Of a stretch of DNA of 64,000 bases, positions 41,465-52,989 are shown one piece after another. The position numbers and the translations under genes are program-made. The DNA comes from Wyeomyia smithii. Taxonomy: Eukaryota > Arthropoda > Insecta > Diptera > Culicidae. Where the stretch lies: positions 162,762,342-162,826,341 of the forward strand of contig NC_073694.1 of assembly GCF_029784165.1 (NCBI RefSeq). The letters run 5' to 3'. Position 1 is the first letter of the stretch. Every line of letters starts with the position of its first letter. Below the pieces are notes generated by a model that worked only from the letters and a program-made list of their open reading frames with translations, searched no databases and was not told the origin of the DNA.

Positions 41465-44105
41465 ACCCATCTCCATCGTCACCTGGAACGCTTGCTCTAT
41501 TAGAGCAAAAAACATTGAGCTTGCTGACTTTCTCCGCAAGTACAACATCGACGTGGGTCTACTCACAGAGACCCACCTAAAGTCCGGCGACAGTTTTTGG
41601 CTGCCGGATCACAACATCATCCGTCTCGATCGCACCAACTCCAGGGGGGGTGGTATAGCGATCATCGTTAGAAAAGGGATGAAATACAACATCTTGCCGC
41701 ACATCCACACCGCCATCATCGAAGCCCTTAGTGTGGAGGTCAAATCAGCTACCGGGTTCATCCGGTTCATCGTCGTCTACTGTCCTCGCCAGTGTAGTAT
41801 CAGCAACGGTACAGCAATGCAGTTCAAGAACGACCTGGCAACCATCACCAGGACCAACTCCCGCTTCGTCGTTGGGGGAGACCTAAATGCTCGGCACGAG
41901 GCTTGGCGAAATTATCGGCAGAATCTGAAAGGTCGTCAACTCTTCGAACACTCGCAGCATGGGTTTTATACGGTGCAGTTTCCGGATGAGCCGACTTTCA
42001 TCTCCCCAGCGGGGAACCCTTCAACCCTGGACTTCTTCCTGGCCAACATCGAGCTCTCCAAACCAGTGGCCCTCAACGATCTGAGCTCAGACCACCAACC
42101 TGTCGTTGCTGAGGTGGGGTTCGGTGTTGCTCCTGTCAGCTGTCTGCGGAAAGATTACCATCATGTCGACTGGGAGCGCTTTGCTCGAATGGTGGACAAC
42201 AACATCGACGAGGCGCCGCCGCTCGACAGCGTGGAAAACATCGACCAGGCGTTGGAGGGTCTCCAACGAGCCATAAACGTGGCCGACGAGGCGTGTGTGC
42301 GACGTGTTCCTGTGAGGGGTAAGTTCCTTGCTATTGATTCCCATACCCGGCTGCTAATTAGATTGCGGAATGTGCGTAGACGCCAGTTCCAGAGGACCAG
42401 GGATCTGGACATTAGGCTCGAGGTGACCGATCTGAATAGGCAAATTGCTTCCAGGATGGTCTCACTCCGGAATGAAAATTTCGGACGCTTAGTCCAAAGT
42501 TTGGACGACCGCTCCAGGCCATTCTGGAAAGTAGCCAAAGTGCTGAAATCGCACCCCAAACCAGTTCCTCCCCTCAGGGTCGGAGAGAGGCTTCTTGTTG
42601 CACCGGTCGAGAGAGCAAATGCGGTAGGCAATCACATTGCCTCATCGCATTTGCTTGGCTCGACCATGGCTAGTCCAATGGAAGACCAGGTCGAGCAGTG
42701 CGTCCGCGACCTCGAAAACTTCCCCTGTACCGTTCCTCAAGAACATAAAATCACAGCAGAACAGGTTTGCTCAGCGCTGATGAGTACTAAGAACATGAAG
42801 GCCCCTGGGTTTGACGGGGTCTTCAATATGGTCTTAAAAAAGCTCAGCAACAGGGTTCACCTGTTGTTGAGCTCTATCTTCAACAGATGCTTGGAATTGC
42901 ACTACTATCCAAGCATTTGGAAGATAGCCAAGATCATACCGATCCGCAAACCCGGGAAAGATCCGACGTTAGCATCAAGCTACCGTCCGATCAGCCTACT
43001 CTCATCGCTGGGTAAACTGTTTGAAAAACTGATCCTCAACCGCATGATGAAGGTGGCTGAGGAAAACAACATCTTACTCCCGGAACAGTTTGGGTTTAGG
43101 AAGGGTCACTCCACCACGCACCAGCTGGTGCGGGTGATGAACAACATCAGAAGGGACAGGGCTGTATCCAAGTCCACAGCCATGGCATTGTTGGACGTCG
43201 AAAAGGCGTTTGACAATGTCTGGCATGACGGTCTGGTATACAAGCTCTGTGCCTTCAACTTTCCATCATATTTGACGAAAATCATCTGCAGCTACCTTCG
43301 GCAGAGGTCGTTCAGGGTATCGCTGAATGGTTGTTTATCAAATACTTTTTCCATCCCAGCAGGGGTCCCGCAGGGCAGTCTGCTGGGCCCTTTGCTATAC
43401 AACATTTACACCTCCGACATTCCTTCCCTGGGAGATGGCTGCGTGCTCTTTCTGTTCGCAGATGACACTGCAATTGCCGTCAAGGGAAGAATGCCTCGTG
43501 AGATCACCAACAAACTTCAGCGATGCTTAGACGCCTTTGTCGAGTATGCTAACACCTGGAAAATCAAGATCAACGCTTCCAAAACCCAGACAATAATGTT
43601 CCTTCATCGACAATCCCCCAAACTGAAGCCCCCTCCATCATGCGTTGTGGTTATGAACGGTACAGGGGTTGAGTGGTCTTCCGAAGTTACCTATCTTGGA
43701 CTGCTATTCGACGAGAAACTTCTTTTCCGATCGCATGTGGAGAGGACACTGGTTAAGTGCTCAGCTTTGGTTCGGTCACTATACCCGCTAATTTGTCGCA
43801 GATCTCGCCTCTCAAGAACAAACAAACTGGCAGTCTACAAACAAATAATTGCCCCCGCGGTCTTTTACGCAGCTCCGGTGTGGGAGTCATGTGCACAAAC
43901 TCACAGGAACAAAATACAGATTGCGCAAAACCGAATCTTACGGATGATCCTCGATTGTCCCTATGACACCAGGATCACAGATCTCCACCAAGAAGCAGTT
44001 ACTCCAAAAGTAGATGCCAGAATAACAGAAACCAAAACCAAATTTGTACATAAATGTCAGCATTCAGAATACGCTTTAATAAGCGGTTTGTACATAGTAG
44101 GTTAA
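41454..44105 (+). CDS. Jockey ORF2 (copy 4)
   Basis: Asn159 is changed to Lys in the endonuclease domain, outside the recognised catalytic residues; otherwise identical to copy 1. Confidence 0.92.
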   Translation: MDPKPISIVTWNACSIRAKNIELADFLRKYNIDVGLLTETHLKSGDSFWLPDHNIIRLDRTNSRGGGIAIIVRKGMKYNILPHIHTAIIEALSVEVKSATGFIRFIVVYCPRQCSISNGTAMQFKNDLATITRTNSRFVVGGDLNARHEAWRNYRQNLKGRQLFEHSQHGFYTVQFPDEPTFISPAGNPSTLDFFLANIELSKPVALNDLSSDHQPVVAEVGFGVAPVSCLRKDYHHVDWERFARMVDNNIDEAPPLDSVENIDQALEGLQRAINVADEACVRRVPVRGKFLAIDSHTRLLIRLRNVRRRQFQRTRDLDIRLEVTDLNRQIASRMVSLRNENFGRLVQSLDDRSRPFWKVAKVLKSHPKPVPPLRVGERLLVAPVERANAVGNHIASSHLLGSTMASPMEDQVEQCVRDLENFPCTVPQEHKITAEQVCSALMSTKNMKAPGFDGVFNMVLKKLSNRVHLLLSSIFNRCLELHYYPSIWKIAKIIPIRKPGKDPTLASSYRPISLLSSLGKLFEKLILNRMMKVAEENNILLPEQFGFRKGHSTTHQLVRVMNNIRRDRAVSKSTAMALLDVEKAFDNVWHDGLVYKLCAFNFPSYLTKIICSYLRQRSFRVSLNGCLSNTFSIPAGVPQGSLLGPLLYNIYTSDIPSLGDGCVLFLFADDTAIAVKGRMPREITNKLQRCLDAFVEYANTWKIKINASKTQTIMFLHRQSPKLKPPPSCVVVMNGTGVEWSSEVTYLGLLFDEKLLFRSHVERTLVKCSALVRSLYPLICRRSRLSRTNKLAVYKQIIAPAVFYAAPVWESCAQTHRNKIQIAQNRILRMILDCPYDTRITDLHQEAVTPKVDARITETKTKFVHKCQHSEYALISGLYIVG

Positions 44106-44355
44106 GTTAGTTCTAAGCTGTAAATAGTAATTTTAAGCTGTAAATAGTAGTTTTAAGTAGTTTTCTTTCAAACAAGCGCCACCAAAGTGGACAATCCAAA
44201 ATTCAAAATCTCTACAATTAGAAAGCTTAGTAAAACAAAAATCAAAACTCGCACATCAAAGATGAAAACAGTAATGTGAATCACTTATACTTTAAAAACA
44301 TGTATTATACCCTACAAAAGCATAAAAATACAGATAAACTTAAACAACAACAACA

Positions 44356-45560
44356 ATTTCACCCCATCAGTTTCATTACTAAACCGTACCGGCTACATAC
44401 GGACGCTATCTTGAAAGAATTCTGGACGGACTGACCAAAAAAATGGATATATTCGGCACCTGGCCCCTTTTGGTGCCTCGAAATTTTGTTACAGAAGCGG
44501 CTAATTGAATTTTCTGTTTTATTACAAAATGCTGCTGCTAGCGGAAAAAACCTTGCAAATATGCATCTTTTTGTTGGTGTTAATTTTACGACAGCGGCCG
44601 GCGCCCCATCATTCTGATTCCAAAACCGCACCAGTGACATGCGGACGCTAGGTGATAGCAGCTGAAAGGAGGAAATACAAAATAGTACCGGTCATCTCGT
44701 GCCGGTTTCACCCGTAATGCTGGTGGCTTTAGTAGTAAATGGCTACTGCAAAACACTTAAATGGCTGGAATTCTGGACGGACTAACCAGGAAACTATAAT
44801 CGGCAACTGGCACCTTTTGGTGCCTCTAAATTTTGTTACAGAAGCGGCTAATTGAATTTTCTGTTTTACCAAATGCTGCTGCTAGCGGAAAAAAACCTTG
44901 CAAAAATGCATGTTTGTGTTGGTGTTAATATTACGACAGCGGCCGGCGCAGCTTTCAAGAAACATTTGTCTCTGCCATTTCATCATCTATGTAGCCCATC
45001 CCTCTTTCTATTTATCTGACGAAGCCTTGGTATAAAACGTATCGTTCGAACATTTCACTCCATCAGTTTCATTATTAAACCGTACCGGATACATACGGAC
45101 GCTCGGAGGAAAAACAAAATAGTACCGGTCATCTCGTGCCGGTTTGATCCGTGATGCTGGTGGCTACTGCAAAGTACTAAAATGGCTGGAATTCTGGACG
45201 GAAACCAGTAAACAAGAAATCGGCAACTGGCACCTTTTGGTGCCTCGCAGTTTTATAATAGAAGCGGTTAGTTGAATTTTATGTTTTACAATTGCTGTTG
45301 CTAGCGGAAAAAAAACCTTGCAAAAATGCATGTTCATGTTGATGTTAATTTCACGACAGCGCTAGGTGTTAGCAGCTGAAAGGAGGAAAGACAAAATAGT
45401 ACCGGTCATCTCGTGCCGGTTTCACCCGTTATGCTGGTGGCTGTTAGTAATAAATGGCTACTGCAAAATACTAAAATGGCTGGAATTCTGGACGAAAATA
45501 ATCGGAAACTGGTACCTTTTGGAGCCTCGAAATTTTGTTACAGAAGTTTTGTAAAAGAAG
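44356..45560 (+). repeat. Outer satellite segment of U4
   Basis: One regular unit is followed by more diverged monomers near 44880 and 45300, which mirror the outer monomers of U3 (16.1-16.9 kb). A target site with one substitution (CATTTCACTCCATCAG, about 45053) is unoccupied. Confidence 0.88.
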
Positions 45561-45674
45561 CGTTGCAATTCCCTATACTATTTGCTTCAATGGAATATTT
45601 TTTTTTTAAGAATACGGTAGTCAACGTCATGCGGTCGTGTCTTGAATACCACCCTCCTACTTTTTTTTCATTGC

Positions 45675-46727
45675 ATACTGGGCCAGGAATGAAATCTAGC
45701 ATTACGTATCCAGCGGAAATTTAGTAACGGATCTACTTTCAATAAACCAAGCCCTATTCACAAAAACTCTACGCACTAACTTCTACGAAGTTCCATAAAA
45801 TTTTATGATCTAAAACTTTGTCGAAAACTGCAAAGCTATAGCGCGTGAGAATAAATAATTAGTGTTGAAGCGCCGTCTCTGTGGCCAATCCACGAACTAA
45901 ACTGAGCGTCAAATTGAAGCTCTTATTACACACTGCAAATCGATTGGATAGTGTATCAGAGCCCTAAACCGTGTATTCCATGCAATAAATACATAGCAAT
46001 TGTATTTTTACATGAAACCTATGATAACATTCAAATTAAAATATCACAAAAACACAAAAAAACTCATTTTTCATTTTTTTTTTGTTTTAAATTTTGTGTC
46101 ATTTTTTCCCTTAAGTATATAAAAACCTGCTGTACTCGGAAAAAATAGTATTATTATTCAATTTCTATCGAGAAAAAAATTGTTATAAATTAACTTGAGT
46201 GCACTCATAAAACCCTCCCAGCTGGTCTCGAGGTACGATGCTGGCCTAACAAGCCAGTTGTCGTAGGTTCGAGTCTCGGCTCGGGAGAGACTGTTAGTGT
46301 TAGTAGGATCGTAGCGCTGGCTCCGCAATTGTCCTGTACACTTGACAGTTGGCTGCGAAGTCTGTGTATAATAAACAGAAGGTCGAGTTTCGAATCGGCT
46401 TTGCTTCGCTTTGCTTTGCACTCATAACATTATCACAAGAAAACGTAAAATTCAGACACATTTTATTAAAACTTATAGATCTCTGGAACTTGAAGAGTTA
46501 GTTTCACAAAATTTAGAGATCTACACTTTGTCGAAAACCTCAAAGCTCTAGCGTGTAAGAGAGTTGGCATCGCAACGCCATCTTCGCGGCTAAATTCCGA
46601 ACTTATTCAAACATCCATGTTGAAACCCCAATTATACCTAGAAACTTTGCAGAAGATCAGAAGCCGATTGGTTCAACCCTGAAAGCGCTAATAATTCCGT
46701 TCTGCTAATTTCATTCCTGGCCCAGTA
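45675..46727. mobile_element. MITE-like element with GGGCCAGGAATGAAA ends
   Basis: The inverted ends TACTGGGCCAGGAATGAAAT (45676) and the complement of the same sequence ending at 46727 are flanked by CATTGC at 45669-45674 and 46728-46733. Internally, a ~140 bp block around CTTTGTCGAAAAC (45812-45900 and 46521-46610) is directly repeated. A SINE sits in the middle. No coding sequence. Superfamily not assigned; the duplication is 6-7 bp. Confidence 0.7.
46211..46416 (+). mobile_element. tRNA-derived SINE
   Basis: The 206 bp element is flanked by the 11 bp duplication TGCACTCATAA (46200-46210, 46417-46427). Its head has RNA polymerase III box A-like (TGGTCTCGAGGTACGATGC) and box B-like (GTAGGTTCGAGTCTCGG) sequences. 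The tail is a short repeat of GCTTTGCTTC type. It resembles abundant Aedes tRNA SINEs. Exact family name not claimed. Confidence 0.85.
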
Positions 46728-46733
46728 CATTGC

Positions 46734-49517
46734 GCAGTGTGCATAGGCCAAAGAAATGAAACTTTGGCCGCTTTAAGGCATGACTTCCGGAAGTCCGTTT
46801 GCTAAGGCTAAGTATAATCTTTTTGGCCTTTACCGGGGACTTGTAATTATTATAATTATTATTATTATTCCGATTTTTCTGCCTGTCATTTTCTAACTTT
46901 CCATTTCTTAGCTTGGTCCCTGTCACCTATAACAACCAACAAGGAAATTTTATCGCAACTCTTTTTCTCTTGCCTACTTTTGTCACTGCCATGTATCCGT
47001 CGTTATTTCTCGCACGGGAAACAAGGTGTCTGGTATCAGCACTTTATTCAGGCGAAAGAATGTCGGGAAGATATACTATTTCAGACTATGCAAGACAAGG
47101 TTGCATCGAATGCTTTTTTGTGTGTGAGAACGAAATTTTGTGACTATACCTGGTTAGGGGAAAGAGGCTGCTGCACGATTGAGCTGGAATTTGGCCTGGT
47201 GACTTTTTCGAGAAGACAAAACTTTTGAAACCTATCGCTGAACGAAGTTTAAAAAATCAATTCTCGTTTTTACCATCGACTGAACTAGCCAACGGGTTAA
47301 CGGAACACCCCGAGCGCTTATAATAGCAAGGAAACACCTTATCTTTTGCGTTGTTATCTCCTATTCTCTATCTTCAGTCTTCTTCCGCACTCATATCTCT
47401 ACTCCATGGCAACTCGTATTGAGAGTGAGTGATGTTACCGCGACAAACCAATGTTTTTCTAAACTCTTTTTACTAAATGATAGTTATTGATTCTGGTTAC
47501 TCTCTCTCTCTCTCTCAAGCAAAATTTACATTTTTATCTCCAATCTAAAGATTAAATTAATTCTCTAGTACAGCTTTATTTCAAACGTTCCAAAATAATC
47601 TACACTCCATTCAAAATTGTTAAAAAATGTATTAACGTGCCTCTGGTGCTACTCGATTAGTTATTATCCATTTTCACATAAATTTATTCAATTACAACTA
47701 ATTCTCCTCAATACAACGGAAATTGGTTTGTTGACTGAATCATGCTTCTACGAGTTCAAATAATTATGATTTTTTTTGTGTGGAATCAAATTTTGGATAA
47801 AATGGAAGTAAACTTGATAAATGTAGCTACTATTTACTCTTCAAAAATGATGTCTGTTCGTCAGAACTAAACTATGTGAACGGTTCGTTTGCTTTTATTG
47901 TAACAAGGCAAGAAATTTCCAACCACAAAAATGTACTGTCACGTGTCCTACTCTTCTCATAGCAACTGAATTACTCTATCAAAATTGTACCCAATTTCAC
48001 CATCGTTCTGGGAACATTCCATGTTTGTGTTGTTCGTAGATGTACCCGGAGACCGCAGAACGTTACAGAAAACAATAGCAACGACAGCAAAGCTGCACAA
48101 ATGGGGGCTTGTTATTTGAAATCGAATTTTCCGACAGAACAACTTTATCCTCTGTTCGCACATGCGATATTCAAATGCTTGCTTGCATGCATAAGTTGCA
48201 AATGCATTTCGATCAGGACCAAGCAACAATGGCGATGAACGTTTCTAAATTGAAAAGAGTTTGTGTTTCTTCTACTCAAACACTTTTTTTAACAAACTTT
48301 TTTCGATTCTATTGACTACATCAAATTATTGCTCACTACCAGTAAAATATATCTTTTTTTCAGAGGTTTATTATTTTTCACGACCACCAATGATTCTAAA
48401 AAGCTTTTGCTAAAAAATCATCAAAATTCGAAATTGCAACGACGTAATGCACTTTCACGATCTAATTAAGGTTTTGTAACTAAACATTGTCCCCTCCCAT
48501 TTGGTTAAAAAACACGTGAAATAATTATGTTCGAATTGAAAAGCGCTCTGACGGCTGTTTTGAAACTTGTTACCGGTAGTCGTACAAACTTTGACGTTTT
48601 TAAAAGGTGTCTCACTTTTTCTTCTTTCTTGAAGCTATTCGCATTCGAATGTATAAAAGGATTTAGTTTTTACTCAAGCAGCAATCAATTCAATTGCAAG
48701 AAAAAGAACCATAAATACATGTTGTGCGGAGTAGACCAAGAGATACAACAATTAAAGCAATAACCAAATTTCCATAAATCTTCTACAACTTACAGACAAA
48801 AGTGAAAAACTTGTTGAGATAAGAAGTGTATAGCTAAACAGTATTTTCGCGTGTAAAAATAGCCTATTTGCATTTTTCACATTATAGTCGAAAGTTTGCT
48901 GCAGCGTGTTTCCTCGTTCGCTCGCTAAAAGATCGCCGGAAGCAAGGGAACGCTGCTATCCCGGCCTTGAGAGGAAACCCAGCCGTGAAGCCAACGAGAG
49001 ATACCGGAGTGGAAAACAAACAAACAAGGTATTATTTCTCCGCCGGAAGTGGGTTTTTATTCAAAGGTGAGAAAGGAAAACTATCATTGCATAATAAATC
49101 TTGCTTTATTATCTGGTTTGAATCTCTTAACGATATTTTCATGATAATTTCTGCGGAGATTCCTTCTCCGTTCCGAACCAGGCGGCGAAGGAAGGAAGAT
49201 TTGTCGCGATGCAGTTTTTATTCCGACGCTTGAACGCCAGCAAAGTGTACTGACGATTTATACTGACCTGCTTGAGCTAGTTTTGGAGTGCGATCGGTAC
49301 AGAGGGACATCTTACCGATCCATTTTTTATCGAATAAATACCAGTGGCTTGGCAGGTAGCTTCAATTAGCCTCAAGTTAAGTTATATATGTACAAAAATT
49401 TGGTCGGCGTAACGGACTCTTTCGTCATCGGTTTCAAATACAGTTGCGTCCTCGGTGTTCCATAAAAACAAAATACACTACTAGTTTAATGTGTGGCGTT
49501 AGATCAGACTATATTTT
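46734..49517. other. Unassigned sequence
   Basis: No domain or element ends found. Overlapping small frames at 46913-47228, 47957-48315, 48527-48763 and 48868-49233 have no recognisable similarity. A (TC)n tract lies near 47502-47518. The GC-richer 48887-49250 could be a non-coding exon or old repeat, but nothing decides this. Confidence 0.5.
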
Positions 49518-49638
49518 TGTTCAATACCCTGTCAGGGGCCTGGGATAATGGGAGAGAACTGTTAAAAACTCTGTATACCCTATTAGTACAATAAATCATT
49601 CTTGCTTCCAAAGTCATACCGAATACACGTTTATTACA
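49518..49638 (+). repeat. 5' LTR of the gypsy-type element
   Basis: Begins TGTTCAATACCC and ends TTATTACA. It differs from the 3' LTR by only a few bases (for example A/G at the seventh base), so insertion was fairly recent. Confidence 0.9.
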
Positions 49639-49663
49639 ATGGCTACGAGGATGTTTAATTAAA

Positions 49664-50501
49664 ATGGCGGCAGGTGCGATAAATTTTCGGAAATTTGAAG
49701 AAGAGGAGGAAGAGTGGCAACTGTTTAAGGAACAATTAGAAGAATGGTTCAAGTCTGCTAATGTGGAGGCAACTAAAAAAGTGTCGATCTTAGTAAACTG
49801 TCTAAGCGCGAGAACGTACAAACTGTTGCGAGATTTGTGTACACCCATTGTTCCCGCAGAGAAAACCTACGAGCAGCTATGTCGATTGTTGGCATCTCAT
49901 TTCACACCTACGACCAGCGTTGCCAGGTCATTTTTTCAAAAATCTGGAAAAGGCAAAATAAAAATCTGGAAAAAATCTGGCAGTCATTTCGTGGGGTGAA
50001 AGGTTAATTTTTCGAATAAAAGGCTTGGGGTACGCAAAATTTGAGGTGACAAAATTGCAAAATTTCGCGCCAAAATTGAAGTGATGACCTTTTTGCGGAA
50101 CAGAGAAAATAAAATCTGGATAAAATCTGGATCATCCATGAAAAATCTGGATAATTGGACATCAAAGCTGTCTACCTGGATACATGTTCTAAAATCTGGA
50201 TAATCCAGCTAAATCTGGATACCTGGCAACGCTGCCTACGACAGCGGTTCACCGAGAAAGGAGAACATTTTTCGCGGCAAAGCGGGATGAACACGCAACT
50301 GAAACAGTTAACTCATGGGTGGCAAGAATCAAACGCTTATCAGCAAACTGTAAGTTTGGTGAGCATTTGGAACATAACCTAACCAACAAATTGATAAGTG
50401 GTTTATCCGGGCGTGCGTTGGATAGAATCTGCGAGGAGGACGAAACGGTCACGTTTGAAAAAATCAAGGAGCTGGCGTTGAGGTACGAGCTGGACGAATA
50501 G
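49664..50501 (+). pseudogene. gag (capsid part), split by a MITE
   Basis: The first part, 49664-49914, encodes an acidic helical N-terminal segment of a retrotransposon gag. The frame is interrupted by the MITE at 49915-50234 and resumes at 50243 in the same reading frame. It reaches a TAG at 50499-50501, beyond which the same frame continues into the zinc-knuckle region. Capsid-type helices would package element RNA. The insertion and stop abolish a normal product. Confidence 0.75.
49915..50234. mobile_element. hAT-type MITE inside gag
   Basis: The 320 bp element has ends CAGCGTTGCCAGGT and the complement ACCTGGCAACGCTG, flanked by the exact 8 bp duplication CCTACGAC (49907-49914, 50235-50242). 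Inside, AATCTGGATAA-like words are repeated many times. No coding sequence. Both hAT hallmarks, 8 bp duplication and CAG-type ends, are present. Confidence 0.93.
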
Positions 50502-51227
50502 CGAAAGAACCGTGAAGAGCAAATCAATGTAGTGCGTCAACAACGAAATTGGGGCAAAAGCAAGGAAGGAAACAAAAATATACCGGCGAAATCAGTAAGC
50601 GAAGATGTTGGGTGTTACGCGTGTGGCAAAAATGGACACGTAAGGGCGACCTGTCGCTTTCGTATGTGCAACTGCAACAACTTCGGCAAACGAGGCCATC
50701 TGGCAGCAGTCTGCCGAATGAAGAGAAAGCATTATGTGGGCAACCAAGAACAAAATACACAAGAAGGATCCGGTTGCGACGACTGCATCGAAGCTGAGCA
50801 AAATTACATTAGTAAGCCCATTCTATTCACTATCAATAAGTTACAAAGTATTCCTGACAAGCCGATCAAAGTAGGAGTAAGAATAGGCGGACGAAATCTC
50901 ACTATGGAATTAGATTCAGGCGCAGCGACATCGGCCGTCTCAGAAAAGTTCTACGAAAAACATTTGCAGTGCTTTAAACTAAAAGAAGCTAACCTTGAAT
51001 TAGTGACGTATAACGGGCAAAATTTAAGTGTGCTGGGATGTATTGAACCGGTAGTGGCTTACTCTGGTAAAGAGAAAAGTGTAAGTTTCGCTTTGGGAAA
51101 ATACAAGTATGCACAGTTAGATTTGGAGCTGCTAGAAAACACGAAACCTGTTTTTTTGCAAACCAAGGCCAGTGCCATTGAGCCTGCAGTCCATTGTGAA
51201 CAAAGAAATCGAGTTGATGGAGATTAA
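50502..51227 (+). pseudogene. Nucleocapsid and protease region of the gypsy-type element
   Basis: One intact zinc knuckle (CYACGKNGHVRATC) is followed by a second in which the second Cys is replaced by Phe (CNNFGKRGHLAAVC). The aspartic protease active site is LDSGAATS near 50910-50930. The frame leaves the polymerase frame at a run of seven T (51151-51157), where the reading shifts by one base. That shift could be a homopolymer insertion or a +1 programmed event; a mutation is more likely given the other lesions. Confidence 0.8.
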
Positions 51228-52989
51228 CGGTGTTATAAGTAGATGCGACTCATCAGAGTGGGCTACTCCGATCGTCCCTGTTCTAAAGGATGATGGAAAA
51301 CGGATTCGGCTGTGCGGTGACTATAAAGTGACATTAAATAAAGTTTTAAAGGACGTGCGTCATCCATTGCCCCGAGTGGAAGAGGTAATGAGTAAACTGG
51401 CTGGTTCTAAATATTTTTCTAAACTAGATTTGAGTAGAGCATATAACCAATTTGAGTTGAGTGAAAAATCTAAAAAGTTGTGCGCACTTTCCACTCACAA
51501 AGGAGTGTTCTTGATGAACCGACTGCCGTTTGGAGTAAAACCAGCTTCAGGAATAGTGCAAAGAGAGCTAGAAAAGTTGTTGGCTACAGTTCCGGGCGTG
51601 GTAAATTTTCTAGACGATGTATTAGTTGCAGGTAAAACGCGTGAAGAACATTTGGAGAGGTTGGTGCAAGTTTTAAAAATATTAGAAGATGCTGGACTGA
51701 CGTTATGTAGAGAGAAATGTAGTTTCATGATGCATAGGGTAAGATACCTTGGTTTCGAGATTTCAGGTGACGGTATTACTAAAACAAGTGACCGAATTAA
51801 AGCTATATCAGAAGCGAAACCACCAGCTAACGTGCCTGAAGTGCGTGCCTTTGCCGGACTCGTGAACTACTACAGTAGGTTCGTGAAAAGTTTAGCTAAT
51901 CTAATGTCACCCCTATACCAGCTGCTAAGAAAAAATCAAAAATTCGATTGGGGCATAGAGTGCCAAGAAGCATTCAAGAAGGTCAAAAACGAAATTTGTA
52001 AGGATATAACTTTGACACATTTTGATCCAAACAAGGATATAGTGTTGATTTGTGACGCGTCAAAAGACGGAATATCAGCGGTGTTAGCACACAAAATTGA
52101 CAATGTCGATCGCCCTGTGGCATTTGCTTCTAGAGTATTGAGTGGTTCAGAGAAATCATACAGTGTATTACACAAAGAAGGTCTGGCCATAATGTACGGT
52201 TTAAATAAGTACTACCAATATTTAGCAGGAAACAAGTTCACCATCAAAACCGATCACAACCCATTGGTATCCATTTTGAGCCCGCAGAAAGGTATACCGG
52301 TTATGGCTGCTGGACGCATCCAGCGATGGGCTAATTTTCTCTCCGGTTTCAATTACAATCTGGAATACGTTAAGTCCGGAGACAACATTGCAGATTATCC
52401 GTCAAGAGCACCCATAGAATCGTGGGAACTGTGGAAAGAAGATGCTTCGTACCTGGATTTTGTGACGTCACAAGAAACGGTTCTGGTGGATAAAAAAATG
52501 TTGAAGAGGAGCACCGACAACGATGAAACTTTGACCAAACTACGAAAATGTATTTTGGACGGGAACCGATGTGGTGCCGACGCAGAATTGGTGGCTTTTA
52601 AAAATGTCTTCGAAGAGCTGTCTATAGAAGACGGCATCATCATGCGTGGCTATCGTGTCGTAGTACCGATCACACTACGGAACGAAATGCTGCGCATTCT
52701 TCATTCGTCCCATCTTGGTATCAATAAAATGAAAAGCGTTGCGAGAGGTAGCATTTGGTGGCCTGGTCTCGATTATGATATAAAAATACACGCTCAACAG
52801 TGTGAATCGTGTGCCCTGGAACAACCGTCACCGCCTCGGGCAAAACTCATTCCATGGAACGTCCCTGGTAAACCATGGTCCAGAGTACATCTAGACTTCG
52901 CAGGACCGGTAGAAGGCACTTGGTTTTTGATTATAATTGACGCTTTGACAAAATGGCCCGAAGTTTTCCCCACTAAGATTTACAGCTGA
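51157..52989 (+). pseudogene. Reverse transcriptase, RNase H and start of integrase (gypsy-type)
   Basis: The polymerase frame enters just after the T-run. Reverse transcriptase motifs include SSEWATPIVPV, KLDLSRAYNQ, RLPFGVKPA and the catalytic FLDD at 51607-51618. RNase H follows with ICDASKDG, the segment around SYSVLHKEGLA, and TDHNP. The integrase zinc-binding part shows LHSSHLG and CESC, then the first core Asp in HLDFAGP. A frameshift at about 52978-52984 throws the frame into TGA at 52987. Polymerase and RNase H parts look undamaged. Confidence 0.85.

Larger units (their letters stand above)
40096..44355 (+). mobile_element. Jockey retrotransposon, copy 4
   Basis: At 4260 bp it lies 6355 bp after copy 3 and has the same extended 5' junction. 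The 3' tail is a few bases longer (extra AAC unit). Target duplications are at 40082-40095 and 44356-44369. Confidence 0.93.
20869..45660 (-). mobile_element. U4: U copy expanded by satellite and four Jockey elements
   Basis: The left end is the U hairpin GACGTTGACTAACGTC and the right end is the complement of GTAGGAGGGTGG at 45660, next to eight T. The first ~450 bp mirror U3 (17590-18034) and the last ~240 bp mirror the outer part of U3. Between them the satellite monomers are amplified to about twenty, and four 4.2-4.3 kb retrotransposons are inserted. The span is 24.8 kb instead of 2.2 kb. Without the retrotransposons about 7.8 kb remains. Confidence 0.7.

Noticed and set aside
13620..45660. 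A single 32 kb transposon with terminal inverted repeats
   Set aside because: The halves are better explained as two separate U copies in opposite orientation. Each has its own two ends, and U1 to U3 are all ~2.2 kb.
46211..46300. A tRNA gene
   Set aside because: Box A and box B are present, but the sequence continues into a SINE body with tail and target duplication, and no proper acceptor stem closes.
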